From Deltaproteobacteria bacterium (GTDB taxonomy: Bacteria > Bdellovibrionota_B > Oligoflexia > Oligoflexales > CAIYRB01), in contig VGTI01000003.1 of assembly GCA_016874735.1 (NCBI GenBank), forward strand, positions 124,001 to 188,000: a stretch of DNA of 64,000 nucleotides. Direction: 5' to 3'. Position numbers and translations under genes: made by a program. Within the stretch, counting starts at the first letter, position 1. Every line of letters begins with the position of its first letter. Under the pieces are notes generated by a model, which was given only the letters and a program-made list of their open reading frames with translations, did no database searches and was not told the origin of the DNA. Below are positions 53,372 through 63,859 of the stretch, in pieces.

Positions 53372-54304
53372 CTACTTCAGCAAATTGTCCCTAAATGTCG
53401 CTAGATCACGAGGTATCACCGAAGTCAGCGGGTTTGCTACCGCCAGACTTGAATCGACAAACCCACCAATGCCGAGCACCTGCTGAATCTTTGGCGTATC
53501 ACTATTGGTGCGGCGTTCGCGCTCCAAGAGAGGAAGAAGGGTTTGGCCCAAAACTCCCCCCAAAGGTATTCTAGCCCCCTTCGCTAATTTTTCTGCCACT
53601 ATCCGGAATATTTCATGAATTTGGTAACTCTCTTTACCGTGAACTTCCATAACAGCTACAGGCTCACTCAGCTTGATTTTGCAGCAGGAAGCCAAGATCG
53701 TAGCAAGATCCTGGACGTAAATTGGTGCCAAGTTACCACGCCGCTGCGGAACGGGATAAATTGGATAACGCATAACACGTAAGAGTGACCGTAAAAACCG
53801 GTCATTAGACTGTTGTCCTCCCCAGGCAATAGCCGTTCTAATGATAATTCTTTCCTTGATCCTACTGTTAATCACTAGAGACTCTGCCGCATATTTCTCA
53901 GACAAAAATGGGCTTGTTGCATGTGACTTAGCGCCAATGGCACTAAGTAACACTATGCGCTGTGTACCGGCTCGCTCCATCGCTTTGACCAGATTTCCGA
54001 GCATCTTTAAATTGACACTGTCTTCTGGCTTTTCGAGATGACGCCAATCTGTACCCGGTGGAACAGAACTAGCAAAGCCACCCTCCCAGGCTAAGTGTAC
54101 GACCGTACCGACCCCTCTTAATGGAGCCGCCATCAACTCTGGTGAGCTCAAATCGGTACAAACGGGATACACGCGATCTAGTGACTCAGGTAGTTTTCGA
54201 CGGTAAACAGCAACTACTGTCCGATGTTGCTCGGTAAGTTTGCGTACTAAATGTGAGCCTATAAAACCCGAACCACCCGTTACCATGATCGCGGCTTGTT
54301 CCAC
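53372..54304 (-). CDS. NAD(P)-dependent sugar epimerase/dehydratase-family protein
   Basis: 310 residues. VTGGSGFIGSHLVRKL near 8-23 is the Rossmann NAD(P)-binding motif of extended short-chain dehydrogenases. The expected YxxxK active site appears as SEKYAAESLVIN with Tyr in the segment near 138 and a nearby Lys shifted, so activity is less sure. It may epimerise or reduce a nucleotide sugar, or be a NDUFA9-like protein. The GTG start at 54304 has GGGAG about eight bases upstream. It lies 33 bases after the glycosyltransferase gene on the same strand and probably shares its transcript. Confidence 0.72.
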   Translation of the reverse strand: MEQAAIMVTGGSGFIGSHLVRKLTEQHRTVVAVYRRKLPESLDRVYPVCTDLSSPELMAAPLRGVGTVVHLAWEGGFASSVPPGTDWRHLEKPEDSVNLKMLGNLVKAMERAGTQRIVLLSAIGAKSHATSPFLSEKYAAESLVINSRIKERIIIRTAIAWGGQQSNDRFLRSLLRVMRYPIYPVPQRRGNLAPIYVQDLATILASCCKIKLSEPVAVMEVHGKESYQIHEIFRIVAEKLAKGARIPLGGVLGQTLLPLLERERRTNSDTPKIQQVLGIGGFVDSSLAVANPLTSVIPRDLATFRDNLLK

Positions 54305-54337
54305 GGTAGAGCTCCCTGCTCGTCATAAATGGGCTGA

Positions 54338-55453
54338 TTAAACCAGTTTATTATACAGCGTCAAAAGCTCAACTGCTGCATCTTTCCAGGACGGCAAGGT
54401 TTTGAGATATTCATTAACTCTAATTGAGTAATCGGATCTCTCAGAATCGCTTTTTGCAAGACAAATGGCGTCTTCCCAATCCGCGATTTTAAGCGGATTC
54501 TGCACCCTATAACTCACACTTGAGCCTGCCACCTCGTCTATACCGCTACCACCAACATATACGACGGGCGTAGCTGCACTGAGTGCCTCGATAGCTGGTA
54601 AACAGTAACCCTCAAGCCTAGATGGGCTAACATATACATCCGCATTCTCGTAGAAGCGCCGTAGCTCATCCCCGTAAACTCCGCAATGAACACGAAGTCT
54701 ACCATTTTGAATCATATCTATCGCACGGCTTTGCCAGAAACGCTGACCCTTTAGGTCTGTGATAACATCCAGCTCTAATGCGAGATTCGAGCTTTTGAGT
54801 AATGTTACTAAAGTTTCATGGCACTTGTAGCGTTCAAATCTACTGACGAAAAGAAGTCGAATCCTATTTCCACTCTCGGAATGAGTTTTTACGGAAGGTG
54901 AAAAAGACGCCACTCCATTAGGAATTACAACCAGCTTAGACTCGAGAGTCGGCATGAAATCAATTATCGTCTCTTTTGTCCAACGGGACACACAGACTAT
55001 GCAGTCTGCCGCCCTCATAGCCCTCGGTAACAAAAACTTCATTTGTAGGTTGAGCGAGGTAGACACATCGTGCGGGGCAATTATCGGTATCAGATCGTGA
55101 ACGGTTAGCACCAGCCGCCAGCCATTCCTAGGTCTTATGGGAATATTAAAATTACTTAATCCGTGTAAAACAACATTGGCATAACTTCCGGCCGAATCAC
55201 TCTCGATACGGCGCGCGACTGACTCAGGCCATAGAAACTTATTTCTTGTCCACCATTTGGTTAAGGGGTGAGCTAAAGGGTGCAGCCCTTGCAATCTGGG
55301 AAAGGAACACAAAGCCGATTTTAGACCGACTAGTCTAGGAGCGTACCCCAAAGAGTCCAGCTCTTTAGCAATACTATGTGCATGAACGAAAATGCCTGAA
55401 TTGGGAGCGTCTAAGCCATAGGCGTCCCAATACAGGCCGAAATTCAAATTCAC
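54338..55453 (-). CDS. Group 1 glycosyltransferase (GT4-like)
   Basis: 371 residues. VVIPNGVASF near the middle and later ENADVYVSPSRLEGYCLPAIEALSAATPVVY have the E-x7-E-type pattern of family 4 glycosyltransferases. It would transfer a sugar from a nucleotide donor onto a lipid or polysaccharide; the acceptor is unknown. The start is GTG 55453, which overlaps the atpC stop (GTGA), so it is coupled to the ATP synthase operon. Residues near the start (GLYWDAYG) match some GT4 enzymes that act on lipopolysaccharide-type chains. Confidence 0.8.
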   Translation of the reverse strand: MNLNFGLYWDAYGLDAPNSGIFVHAHSIAKELDSLGYAPRLVGLKSALCSFPRLQGLHPLAHPLTKWWTRNKFLWPESVARRIESDSAGSYANVVLHGLSNFNIPIRPRNGWRLVLTVHDLIPIIAPHDVSTSLNLQMKFLLPRAMRAADCIVCVSRWTKETIIDFMPTLESKLVVIPNGVASFSPSVKTHSESGNRIRLLFVSRFERYKCHETLVTLLKSSNLALELDVITDLKGQRFWQSRAIDMIQNGRLRVHCGVYGDELRRFYENADVYVSPSRLEGYCLPAIEALSAATPVVYVGGSGIDEVAGSSVSYRVQNPLKIADWEDAICLAKSDSERSDYSIRVNEYLKTLPSWKDAAVELLTLYNKLV

Positions 55454-55857
55454 TTGCCACGCCGCACGGCCACTGCCAGCCGCTGCTCAGCACGAAGTAA
55501 TGCAGCCTGCGCACGCATTACGTCCACCCCGAGCTTCTCGTCCAACCTACTTAACGCGCGCCGCTTGGCTTCTTTCGCCCTATCGGTGTCGATGTCAGTT
55601 GGACGCTCAGCTACATCAACCAGCAATGTAACTTGGTCACCCCCACCGACATCTATAAAGCCGCCAGACACAAAGAAACTTTCCTCGCCTCGGCCAGTGC
55701 TCACTACTAACTCACCTACCCCGAGCTGAGACACTAATTCAGCGTGACCGGGCAATATCCCCAGGTACCCATCTGAACTTGGTACCTGTACTTGTCCAGC
55801 CTTAAACCGACCAACCACCTTTGCAGGGGTAAGAATGCTTACGTGTAACTCGCCCAT
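55450..55857 (-). CDS. atpC: ATP synthase epsilon subunit
   Basis: 135 residues. The N-terminal beta-sandwich (LHVSILTPAKVV, GYLGILPGHAELVSQLGVGEL) and the C-terminal helices (AKEAKRRALSRL, RAQAALLRAEQRLAVA) fit AtpC/F1 epsilon, which inhibits and couples the rotor. ATG 55857 has GAGGG upstream. It lies 18 bases after atpD. Its stop overlaps the glycosyltransferase GTG. Confidence 0.94.
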   Translation of the reverse strand: MGELHVSILTPAKVVGRFKAGQVQVPSSDGYLGILPGHAELVSQLGVGELVVSTGRGEESFFVSGGFIDVGGGDQVTLLVDVAERPTDIDTDRAKEAKRRALSRLDEKLGVDVMRAQAALLRAEQRLAVAVRRGK

Positions 55858-55875
55858 CGGCCGAGCCCTCTCAAA

Positions 55876-57306
<1,431 letters not shown>

Positions 57307-57310
57307 TCAC

Positions 57311-58180
57311 TCACAGGGCCTGGGCGCCGCTGGTGATTTCGATAAGTTCCTTAGTAATCGCAGCTTGCCGCGCACGGTTGTATTGAATCTTCATCCGGCG
57401 CAGTACTTCATTGGCGTTATTGGTCGCCGAGTCCATCGCGGTCATTCGTGCACCGTGCTCGGAGGCAGCGCCCTCGAGCATGGCTCTGAAGATGAATCCT
57501 GCGACTTCCCGTTTAAGAACCTCTTCCAGCACGTGATGAACCGACGGCTCGACGATGATGTCTGGCGCCAACTCTTCAGCGCCCTCTACCTTAGTTAAGT
57601 TAGCAACTGGTAGAGCTTGGACAACTTTAGCTTGCTGAGACATCGCAGAGCGAAACTCAACAAAACCTAAGTAGATCCTATCAAAGCCACCCTCGCCAAA
57701 CTTTGCGACTACTTCTTCGGCTAACTCTTTAGCTAACAGGTAGTCAGGTTTGTCCAGGACTTTTTCTCTTGGATTATGGACCTCTACCCCTATCTTCGTC
57801 GCAAACTGCCGCGCCCTGCGACCCCATGCCATCAATTCGACGTGAACACCCTCGCGTCGCTTAGCACTAATGAAAGATACAGCTTGCTTAAACAAGTTCG
57901 AATTTAGACTGCCGCAAAAACCACGATCAGTAGAAAGCAGCACTAAAAGCGACTTCTCTTCCGTGCGTTCTACTAAAAATGGAGAACTGAAGCTCTCCCC
58001 GGCGGTAGCGACCAGCCTATGTACCATGGCTTGAAAAGCTGTTCCATAGGGCCGTGCGGAAACCACAGCAGCATTGGCCCTGGCAAATTTTGCAGCTGCT
58101 ACTAGCTTCATCGCCCTAGTTATTTTTTGCGTATTTTTAACGCTACCAATACGGCGACGAATGTCCTTTAAACTCGGCAT
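57311..58180 (-). CDS. atpG: ATP synthase gamma subunit
   Basis: 289 residues; the start [20 protein letters not shown] and the C-terminal ATNNANEVLRRMKIQYNRARQA are the conserved ends of gamma, which form the rotating coiled coil. The mid-part is less conserved, as usual. Its ATG overlaps the atpA stop by one base. Confidence 0.95.
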   Translation of the reverse strand: MPSLKDIRRRIGSVKNTQKITRAMKLVAAAKFARANAAVVSARPYGTAFQAMVHRLVATAGESFSSPFLVERTEEKSLLVLLSTDRGFCGSLNSNLFKQAVSFISAKRREGVHVELMAWGRRARQFATKIGVEVHNPREKVLDKPDYLLAKELAEEVVAKFGEGGFDRIYLGFVEFRSAMSQQAKVVQALPVANLTKVEGAEELAPDIIVEPSVHHVLEEVLKREVAGFIFRAMLEGAASEHGARMTAMDSATNNANEVLRRMKIQYNRARQAAITKELIEITSGAQAL

Positions 58181-59691
58181 TATTTGAATCCCTTGTCAAA
58201 TTCTTCAATCGCCTTAACTAGCTCGCCCTGCACTTCTTCTAGCTTGCTGCGCTTCTCCAACTTATCGACAACTTGGGGATAGCTAGCTTTCAGGTGCTCG
58301 TGAAGCCCTTTCTCCCATTCACCCACCTGTGAAACCTCGCGCTTATCGAGATATCCCTTGGTAACGGCAAATATAGATGCGATCTGGAGGCCTACATGCA
58401 TCGGCGCATACTGATTTTGTTTCAGAATTTCTACCAAACGCTCGCCGCGGCGCAGAGTCCTTTGGGTGGCTTGATCAAGATCTGATCCAAATTGTGAGAA
58501 CGCTGCAAGTTCACGGAATTGGGCTAATTCTAATCGTAACGAGCCCGCAACCTTTTTCATGGCTGGAACCTGTGCCGCACCGCCTACCCGTGACACGGAA
58601 AGGCCGGCGTTGATTGCAGGGCGGATACCTGAGAAGAAAAGGTCACTTTCGAGAAAGATTTGCCCATCGGTGATGGAGATCACGTTTGTAGGAATATAAG
58701 CTGAAATATCGCCGGCTTGAGTTTCCACCACGGGAAATGCCGTGATTGAGCCACCACCTAATTTATCGTTCAACTTGCAGGCGCGCTCGAGCAAGCGACT
58801 ATGCAGGTAAAACACGTCGCCCGGATAAGCTTCGCGACCTGGGGGACGGCGCAGTAAGAGCGACAATTCACGGTACGCAGCAGCCTGCTTAGATAAGTCG
58901 TCATAGAAGATTACGGCATGTTTTCCCTTGTTAAGGAAGAACTCCGCCATACGGCAACCGGAATACGGTGCAATAAACTGCATTGGAGCCGGGTCAAGTG
59001 CGGTTGCTGCAACTACAATGGTATATTCCATGGCGCCGAAACGCTTAAGCTTCTCTACCACCTGCGCGACGGTTGACGCCTTTTGCCCAATAGCGACGTA
59101 AATACAGACTACGTCCTTACCTTTTTGGTTTATGATCGTGTCGACACAAATCGTTGTCTTTCCGGTTTGACGATCCCCAATAATTAACTCACGCTGCCCT
59201 CTTCCAATCGGAGTCATAGCGTCAATAGCCTTGATCCCCGTTTGCAGTGGCTCATCGACAGATTTGCGGTCAATGATACCGGGAGCTTTCACCTCAACAA
59301 CGCCATGCTCCGTGGATTTCACGGGCCCCTGTCCGTCAATGGGCTCGCCAAGTGCGTTAACGACCCTACCCAGTAGCGCTTCACCCACTGGTACGGAGTT
59401 AATTTCCTTCAACCGCTTGACGGTCTCGCCTTCAGAAATACCCTTCACATCGCCGAAGATCGCGATACCGACGTTGTCCTCCTCCAGGTTGAGAACAACT
59501 CCGCGCGTCCCGTTCTCAAACTGTACAAGTTCACCGGCCATCGCGCCGTCCAACCCGTAGACACGAGCGATGCCGTCACCAACAGTAAGTACTGTTCCGG
59601 TTTCTTGCAGCTCTACTGCCTGTCCGTAATTCTTAATACGTTCGCTAATAATACGGCTAACTTCTTCTACGCGGATCTTTTCTGTGCTCAT
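58180..59691 (-). CDS. atpA: ATP synthase alpha subunit
   Basis: 503 residues. P-loop [15 protein letters not shown] near 170-184, [38 protein letters not shown] near 272, and SISDG-type region [15 protein letters not shown] fit F1 alpha, which binds non-catalytic nucleotides. ATG 59691 begins the typical N-terminus ([11 protein letters not shown]). It is preceded by atpH after 12 bases. Confidence 0.97.
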   Translation of the reverse strand: MSTEKIRVEEVSRIISERIKNYGQAVELQETGTVLTVGDGIARVYGLDGAMAGELVQFENGTRGVVLNLEEDNVGIAIFGDVKGISEGETVKRLKEINSVPVGEALLGRVVNALGEPIDGQGPVKSTEHGVVEVKAPGIIDRKSVDEPLQTGIKAIDAMTPIGRGQRELIIGDRQTGKTTICVDTIINQKGKDVVCIYVAIGQKASTVAQVVEKLKRFGAMEYTIVVAATALDPAPMQFIAPYSGCRMAEFFLNKGKHAVIFYDDLSKQAAAYRELSLLLRRPPGREAYPGDVFYLHSRLLERACKLNDKLGGGSITAFPVVETQAGDISAYIPTNVISITDGQIFLESDLFFSGIRPAINAGLSVSRVGGAAQVPAMKKVAGSLRLELAQFRELAAFSQFGSDLDQATQRTLRRGERLVEILKQNQYAPMHVGLQIASIFAVTKGYLDKREVSQVGEWEKGLHEHLKASYPQVVDKLEKRSKLEEVQGELVKAIEEFDKGFK

Positions 59692-59703
59692 GACGGCCTT
59701 CCC

Positions 59704-60249
59704 TTAACGAAAAGTATCTTGTACTGCTGTTTTGGCTAAACCTTCGAGTTTGTTCTTCAAACTTAGGTCAACCTTGTAGTCACCCACTTTCACAACAAAA
59801 CCACCTAAAAGATCACGATCGACGTGATGCGTGACTTCGGCCTTCTTGTTGAGTAGCTGACCAACGGCTTTGGCTATTTGTTGTTGGGCTTCACTTGACA
59901 ATTCAACTGCCGACGTCACATCAGCTTGTACTAGACCTTCTGCTTCATCAATGTATTGTGCAAAAGCACCAGCAATCTGCGGAAGCAAACTAACCCTACC
60001 GCAATCGACAACCGCATCGACCAGGTTGTTTACCGCAGAAGCTGCGTCAGCAGCTTTTAACCCGTATGACAGAAGGCTCTTTTTTAGGTCATCTGGCATC
60101 GCGGGGCTGTTGAGTACCCGGGCAGCCTCGTCAAGGCTGAATAACGCTTTTAACTCCAAAAGGCTGTCGCGGTATTTTTTTGCCTGTTGAAGATCTCCAC
60201 CCGTTAATTTTAGTAGAGCCTTGGCATATCGTTTAGCGATTCGTCCCAT
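59704..60249 (-). CDS. atpH: ATP synthase delta subunit
   Basis: 181 residues, normal for F1 delta (OSCP). RYAKALLKL near the N-terminus and GGFVVKVGDYKVDLSLKNKL near the end are the family motifs. Delta joins the b subunits to the alpha subunits. ATG 60249 is preferred because GAGG lies five bases upstream; the longer frame from 60306 would overlap atpF by about 50 bases. Confidence 0.92.
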   Translation of the reverse strand: MGRIAKRYAKALLKLTGGDLQQAKKYRDSLLELKALFSLDEAARVLNSPAMPDDLKKSLLSYGLKAADAASAVNNLVDAVVDCGRVSLLPQIAGAFAQYIDEAEGLVQADVTSAVELSSEAQQQIAKAVGQLLNKKAEVTHHVDRDLLGGFVVKVGDYKVDLSLKNKLEGLAKTAVQDTFR

Positions 60250-60256
60250 CTCGTCC

Positions 60257-60760
60257 TCAGCCTTGGGCACTAACGTGCTTGAGTTCGTCGATCTTCTTGC
60301 TGACAATCTTGACTTGCGCTTCCGTCGAAAGATCGCGTTTCAGTTTGTCGCGGACACTGTCCGCAGCCGTTTCGACGATTTCCCGACGTAGTTCGGCTCT
60401 TGCTTTGGCAACCTCTGCTGCAGCGATGCGACTTGCCTCGGTGCGGAGATGTTTTGCCAACTTTTCTGCGTCATCAAGAATTTTCGCGGCTTCCTGTTCC
60501 GCACTCGACAACGATGCCTTTTTAATTGCTTCGAGTTCCGCCTCGATTGACGCTTCCCGTTGCTTAAGTTCGTTTAATCTAGCCACTGCTTCGTCACGCG
60601 CTGCCGCAGCTTCGGCCATAAGTTTTTCGAACTGGTCACGGCGTTTCTTAGCAGCGGCTTTCGCTGGTTTGCGAAAAAAGAAGATCGCTAAGCCGAGAAA
60701 AATGGCGAAATTGGCGTAGGGAAGGATGATACCCATCAGGACGTCAACGTGTTCTTCCAT
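60257..60760 (-). CDS. atpF: ATP synthase b subunit
   Basis: 167 residues: one N-terminal membrane helix (about 9-28, GIILPYANFAIFLGLAIFFF) and a long Ala/Glu/Lys/Arg-rich coiled coil. This is the peripheral stalk of F1Fo. ATG 60760 is preferred; GGAGG lies 10 bases upstream. A second, shorter b-type gene lies just upstream, so the stalk may be a b/b' heterodimer. The genes for subunits a and c are not in the window. Confidence 0.92.
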   Translation of the reverse strand: MEEHVDVLMGIILPYANFAIFLGLAIFFFRKPAKAAAKKRRDQFEKLMAEAAAARDEAVARLNELKQREASIEAELEAIKKASLSSAEQEAAKILDDAEKLAKHLRTEASRIAAAEVAKARAELRREIVETAADSVRDKLKRDLSTEAQVKIVSKKIDELKHVSAQG

Positions 60761-60789
60761 ATTTTTCAAACCTCCGTTAACGCGGCCAC

Positions 60790-61221
60790 TCAGTTTAGGG
60801 CTAGGTGATAAAGTTGTTCAGACAAGGACTTCATAACTTCAGGTATACGCGCCCGCTCCGCGGCAAGTTCCTCGCGGATTTTATTCTCTACGCTGGCAAT
60901 CTCCGCCTTAGCTGCTGTTTCAGCGGCAGCGAGGAGACGATCCCGCTCTGTTTGCGCTCTCTCTCTCAATGACTCCCGAACGGACTTAGCCTCCGCGGCA
61001 CAAACTAGAAACTTCTCTTCTATGGCTTTGGTGATTTTGTCGGATTGCGCGAGCGCCCGCTGGGCCTCATCCTGACTACCTATGGTCAGGGCAGCGCGTC
61101 GAGCCCTGACCGCCAGGTATGGTTCAACAAAAAGTTTTTTTACCGCAACATAATTGACGAGAAAAATGCCAATTTGAGCGCCTAAAACTGAGGGATTAGG
61201 AATAAGATTGAGCGTAGCCAT
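60790..61221 (-). CDS. atpF': ATP synthase b' subunit
   Basis: 143 residues with a hydrophobic segment at about 9-25 (LGAQIGIFLVNYVAVKKLF) and a coiled coil after it (RRAALTIGSQDEAQRALAQ...). It matches the paired b' gene found with atpF in deltaproteobacteria and cyanobacteria. ATG 61221 has AGG seven bases upstream; a 13-residue longer reading is unlikely. It starts the ATP synthase operon, about 135 bases after parB. Confidence 0.87.
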   Translation of the reverse strand: MATLNLIPNPSVLGAQIGIFLVNYVAVKKLFVEPYLAVRARRAALTIGSQDEAQRALAQSDKITKAIEEKFLVCAAEAKSVRESLRERAQTERDRLLAAAETAAKAEIASVENKIREELAAERARIPEVMKSLSEQLYHLALN

Positions 61222-61355
61222 AGAATCACCTGTGCGCGATGCGTACTTGGAGAACAGCAAACAGCTTGGGCGCCTGTGAATAGCGCACTTTAGCTAAAGG
61301 AACAAGGTGATTTACAATACCGACGGCATTTTAGTCGAATAGCGCTCTGGATTTT

Positions 61356-62300
61356 TCAAAACCTATGTCCCATCAGCTTTAAGAGACGCTCCAATTCCGC
61401 GGCTGAGAAATAGGAAATTTCGATTTTTCCTCGGCTAGTACTACCGGCTACTCTTATTTTCGTATGGAGATAGTTACGTAGGCTTTCAGTGATGTACTGA
61501 AGGTCGGCTTCGTCCTTAATAGCCGCGGATTTTTGATCTGAAGTCTTTACGGGTGATTTTATGGACTTGCAAAGTTGTTCTGTTTGACGTACGCTTAGAG
61601 ACTTTTTGACTACGATGTCTCGGCATCTTAGCATAGTTTTTTTGTCGTCAAGGCTCAGTATTGCGCGGCCGTGCCCCATCGAGAGACGCGTACTGACGAT
61701 ATCCTCCTGAATCTCTCGGGGCAGCGTTAGCAACCGCAGGGCGTTTGTCACTGTGGACCGCTCTTTACCCACACGGTCAGCGCACTGTTCCTGGGTTAGT
61801 CCGTAATCCTTAATAAGGGCCGAGTACGCTTCAGCTTCTTCAAGTATGTTCAGATCGGCTCTTTGAATATTCTCGATCAAAGCAAGACGAAGCAAATCTG
61901 TGTTTGCGCCCTCACGAACGATGGCTGGTATCGTAGTAAGTCCCGCAAGTTTCGAGGCCCGAAGGCGCCTCTCGCCAGCCACTACATAATAACGGCCAGC
62001 TTGAGGTGCTTGAGTAACAACGATTGGCTGCAGTACTCCATCAATCTTTAGACTATCTGACAGTTCCTTCAGAGCTCTGTCATCGAAAAGTTTACGAGGT
62101 TGCTGAGGGTTCGGATCGATCTCCTCGACATTAAGGCGCACTACCTCCGCATCCAGCTTCCGCTTAAGTTTCTCGTCGGAAATCTTTGTTCCAACATTTG
62201 CTTCTTCTGAGTGGTCGTCGGACAAATCACCTAGAAGCGAAGAAATACCTTTGCCAAGAGCCCCACGCCTTGTGGAGGGCGCCTTTTCACGAGTAGTCAT
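61356..62300 (-). CDS. parB: Chromosome partitioning protein ParB (Spo0J)
   Basis: 314 residues. The N-terminal LGKGISSLLG is the ParA-stimulating motif. GERRLRAS at 109-116 is the CTP-binding GERR box, ENIQR at 143-147 follows, and a helix-turn-helix lies at about 168-190 (LTQEQCADRVGKERSTVTNAL). The C-terminal ~50 residues dimerise. ParB loads on parS sites and slides as a CTP clamp; four parS sites lie about 1 kb away beyond parA. It starts 10 bases after parA. Confidence 0.96.
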   Translation of the reverse strand: MTTREKAPSTRRGALGKGISSLLGDLSDDHSEEANVGTKISDEKLKRKLDAEVVRLNVEEIDPNPQQPRKLFDDRALKELSDSLKIDGVLQPIVVTQAPQAGRYYVVAGERRLRASKLAGLTTIPAIVREGANTDLLRLALIENIQRADLNILEEAEAYSALIKDYGLTQEQCADRVGKERSTVTNALRLLTLPREIQEDIVSTRLSMGHGRAILSLDDKKTMLRCRDIVVKKSLSVRQTEQLCKSIKSPVKTSDQKSAAIKDEADLQYITESLRNYLHTKIRVAGSTSRGKIEISYFSAAELERLLKLMGHRF

Positions 62301-62310
62301 TGTCTATACC

Positions 62311-63144
62311 TCAGCTATGATCAGTCATTTTCTGCTTAGTCATAGTCGATTTCTCAGCTTTCCCGCGGCTTGACGAAGGTGACTGATGTCGACGAATTAA
62401 TATTCGGGCAACTTCCATGTATGCAACAGCACCGGTGCTATTAATGTCATAAAGGATGACGGGCTTACCATGGGAAGGCGCCTCCGACAACTTGACGTTC
62501 CTTGGGATCACAACTGGGAACACCTCATGGCCAAAGTGTGCCCGAATATCCTGCTCAACCTGGTGCGAGAGATTATTGCGGCGATCGTACATCGTAAGCA
62601 ATATACCCTCCCGCTCTAGAGCTGGATTTAGACGCTTCTTTATCAGAGATACAGTTTTTACTAATTGGGATAGGCCTTCCATTGCGTAGTATTCACATTG
62701 GAGGGGAATGAGTACGGCATCAGCTGCAGTTAGGGCATTCACCGTTAGGATCCCAAGGGCGGGAGGGCAGTCTATGACGATAAAGTCATACAGACGCTGA
62801 ATGGGGGCCAAGGCCTCCTTCAATCTAACCTCTCTACCAATGGCCGATACAAGCTCTACTTCAGCCCCAACTAAGTCGGGCAATGAGGGAGCAATATCTA
62901 GGCATTTCAACTCGGTGTGTAATATCGCACTCGTTATGGGTACTTCATCGACCAAGACGTTGTACATGCTAACGTCAAAGTCCCCTTTATAGATTCCTAA
63001 ACCACTTCCAGCATTGGCCTGGGGATCCAGGTCGATGACCAGAACCTTTTTTTCGGCCGCTGCGAGGCATGCCGCAATATTAATTGCGGTGGTGGTCTTA
63101 CCCACGCCTCCCTTTTGATTGGAAACGGCGATTACACGCGCCAT
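62311..63144 (-). CDS. parA: Chromosome partitioning ATPase ParA (Soj)
   Basis: 277 residues, Soj size. The deviant Walker A NQKGGVGKTTTAIN begins near residue 9, with Lys11 and Lys16. IDLDPQANAGSGLG (switch region) and FIVIDCPPALG (Walker B) follow. The C-terminal ~25 residues are Ser/Lys-rich. ParA binds DNA as an ATP-dependent dimer and moves ParB-parS complexes. ATG 63144 has GGAG eight bases upstream. A promoter candidate lies 47-75 bases upstream, close to parS site 1, so ParB could regulate the operon. Confidence 0.96.
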   Translation of the reverse strand: MARVIAVSNQKGGVGKTTTAINIAACLAAAEKKVLVIDLDPQANAGSGLGIYKGDFDVSMYNVLVDEVPITSAILHTELKCLDIAPSLPDLVGAEVELVSAIGREVRLKEALAPIQRLYDFIVIDCPPALGILTVNALTAADAVLIPLQCEYYAMEGLSQLVKTVSLIKKRLNPALEREGILLTMYDRRNNLSHQVEQDIRAHFGHEVFPVVIPRNVKLSEAPSHGKPVILYDINSTGAVAYMEVARILIRRHQSPSSSRGKAEKSTMTKQKMTDHS

Positions 63145-63190
63145 GCGTATTACTCCAGTATCAAACTCGGATTGGAGAAAACAGGCGGTG

Positions 63191-63219
63191 ACTATAACAA
63201 CGACCTATTAATTTGAGAA
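63191..63219 (-). promoter_or_regulatory. Possible parA promoter
   Basis: On the minus strand TTCTCA (63219-63214) and TATAGT (63196-63191) are 17 bases apart, upstream of the parA ATG. parS site 1 lies 37 bases further upstream. The -35 is weak; the same pair precedes sdhC. Confidence 0.35.
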
Positions 63220-63255
63220 GGGCTTTACGACCTTTCAAGCGGCGTAACGAGTAAA

Positions 63256-63271
63256 TGTTTCACGTGGAACA
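63256..63271. other. parS site 1
   Basis: TGTTTCACGTGGAACA, the exact reverse complement of the Bacillus subtilis parS sequence TGTTCCACGTGAAACA. It lies 112 bases upstream of the parA start. Confidence 0.93.
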
Positions 63272-63309
63272 TTGATCCATTCAGCTAAATTTGGCCCGGC
63301 CAGGCAGAA

Positions 63310-63325
63310 TGTTTCACGTGGAACA
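63310..63325. other. parS site 2
   Basis: TGTTTCACGTGGAACA, identical to site 1 and 54 bases from it (start to start). Both are followed by TT. Confidence 0.93.
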
Positions 63326-63522
63326 TTATTTTTTCGGGAGAGGTTCCACCAGCCGGTTTAAGGGGAGTTTTTTAAGACCAGGCCTTACAAACCCTCATTA
63401 CTCGTCACCACAATTCGCGCTCAGCACGGAATCAGTAAAAAATGTGCTCGAAGAACAGTGATTCTCGGCCTCAATAGACCTAACATGCTGATATTATTGT
63501 ATTTTACAGGCTAGATTTTGAT

Positions 63523-63538
63523 TGTTTCACGTGGAACA
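63523..63538. other. parS site 3
   Basis: TGTTTCACGTGGAACA, identical to sites 1 and 2. It lies about 28 bases before the first repeat of the tandem array. Confidence 0.93.
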
Positions 63539-63566
63539 TTCGTTAAATCCGTAAACTGAGGGAACC

Positions 63567-63820
63567 GAAAACCACTTTTTTCCTGCAAAAACCACTTTTT
63601 TCCTGCAAAAACCACTTTTTTCCTGCAAAAACCACTTTTTTCCTGCAAAAACCACTTTTTTCCAGCAAAAACCACTTTTTTCCAGCAAAAACCACTTTTT
63701 TCCAGCAAAAACCACTTTTTTCCTGCAAAAACCACTTTTTTCCTGCAAAAACCACTTTTTTCCTGCAAAAACCACTTTTTTCCTGCAAAAACCACTTTTT
63801 TCCTGCAAAAACCACTTTCC
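63567..63820. repeat. Tandem array of a 20-bp A-tract/T-tract repeat, about 12.7 copies
   Basis: The unit TCCTGCAAAAACCACTTTTT repeats head to tail from 63581, preceded by a partial unit from 63567. Units begin at 63581, 601, 621, 641, 661, 681, 701, 721, 741, 761, 781 and 801. The three from 63661 to 63720 carry TCCAGC, the others TCCTGC, and the last ends in CC. Each unit has a five-A tract and a six-T tract about 10 bp apart. No stop codon occurs in any of six frames inside the array, so open frames there mean nothing by themselves. It sits between parS sites 3 and 4. Confidence 0.97.
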
Positions 63821-63859
63821 TTCTTACCAGCATTGCAAACATAAAATGCGTAACCCCAA

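Noticed and set aside
63567-63820. CRISPR array
   Set aside because: The repeats follow directly on each other with no spacers, the unit is only 20 bp, and no cas genes are near.
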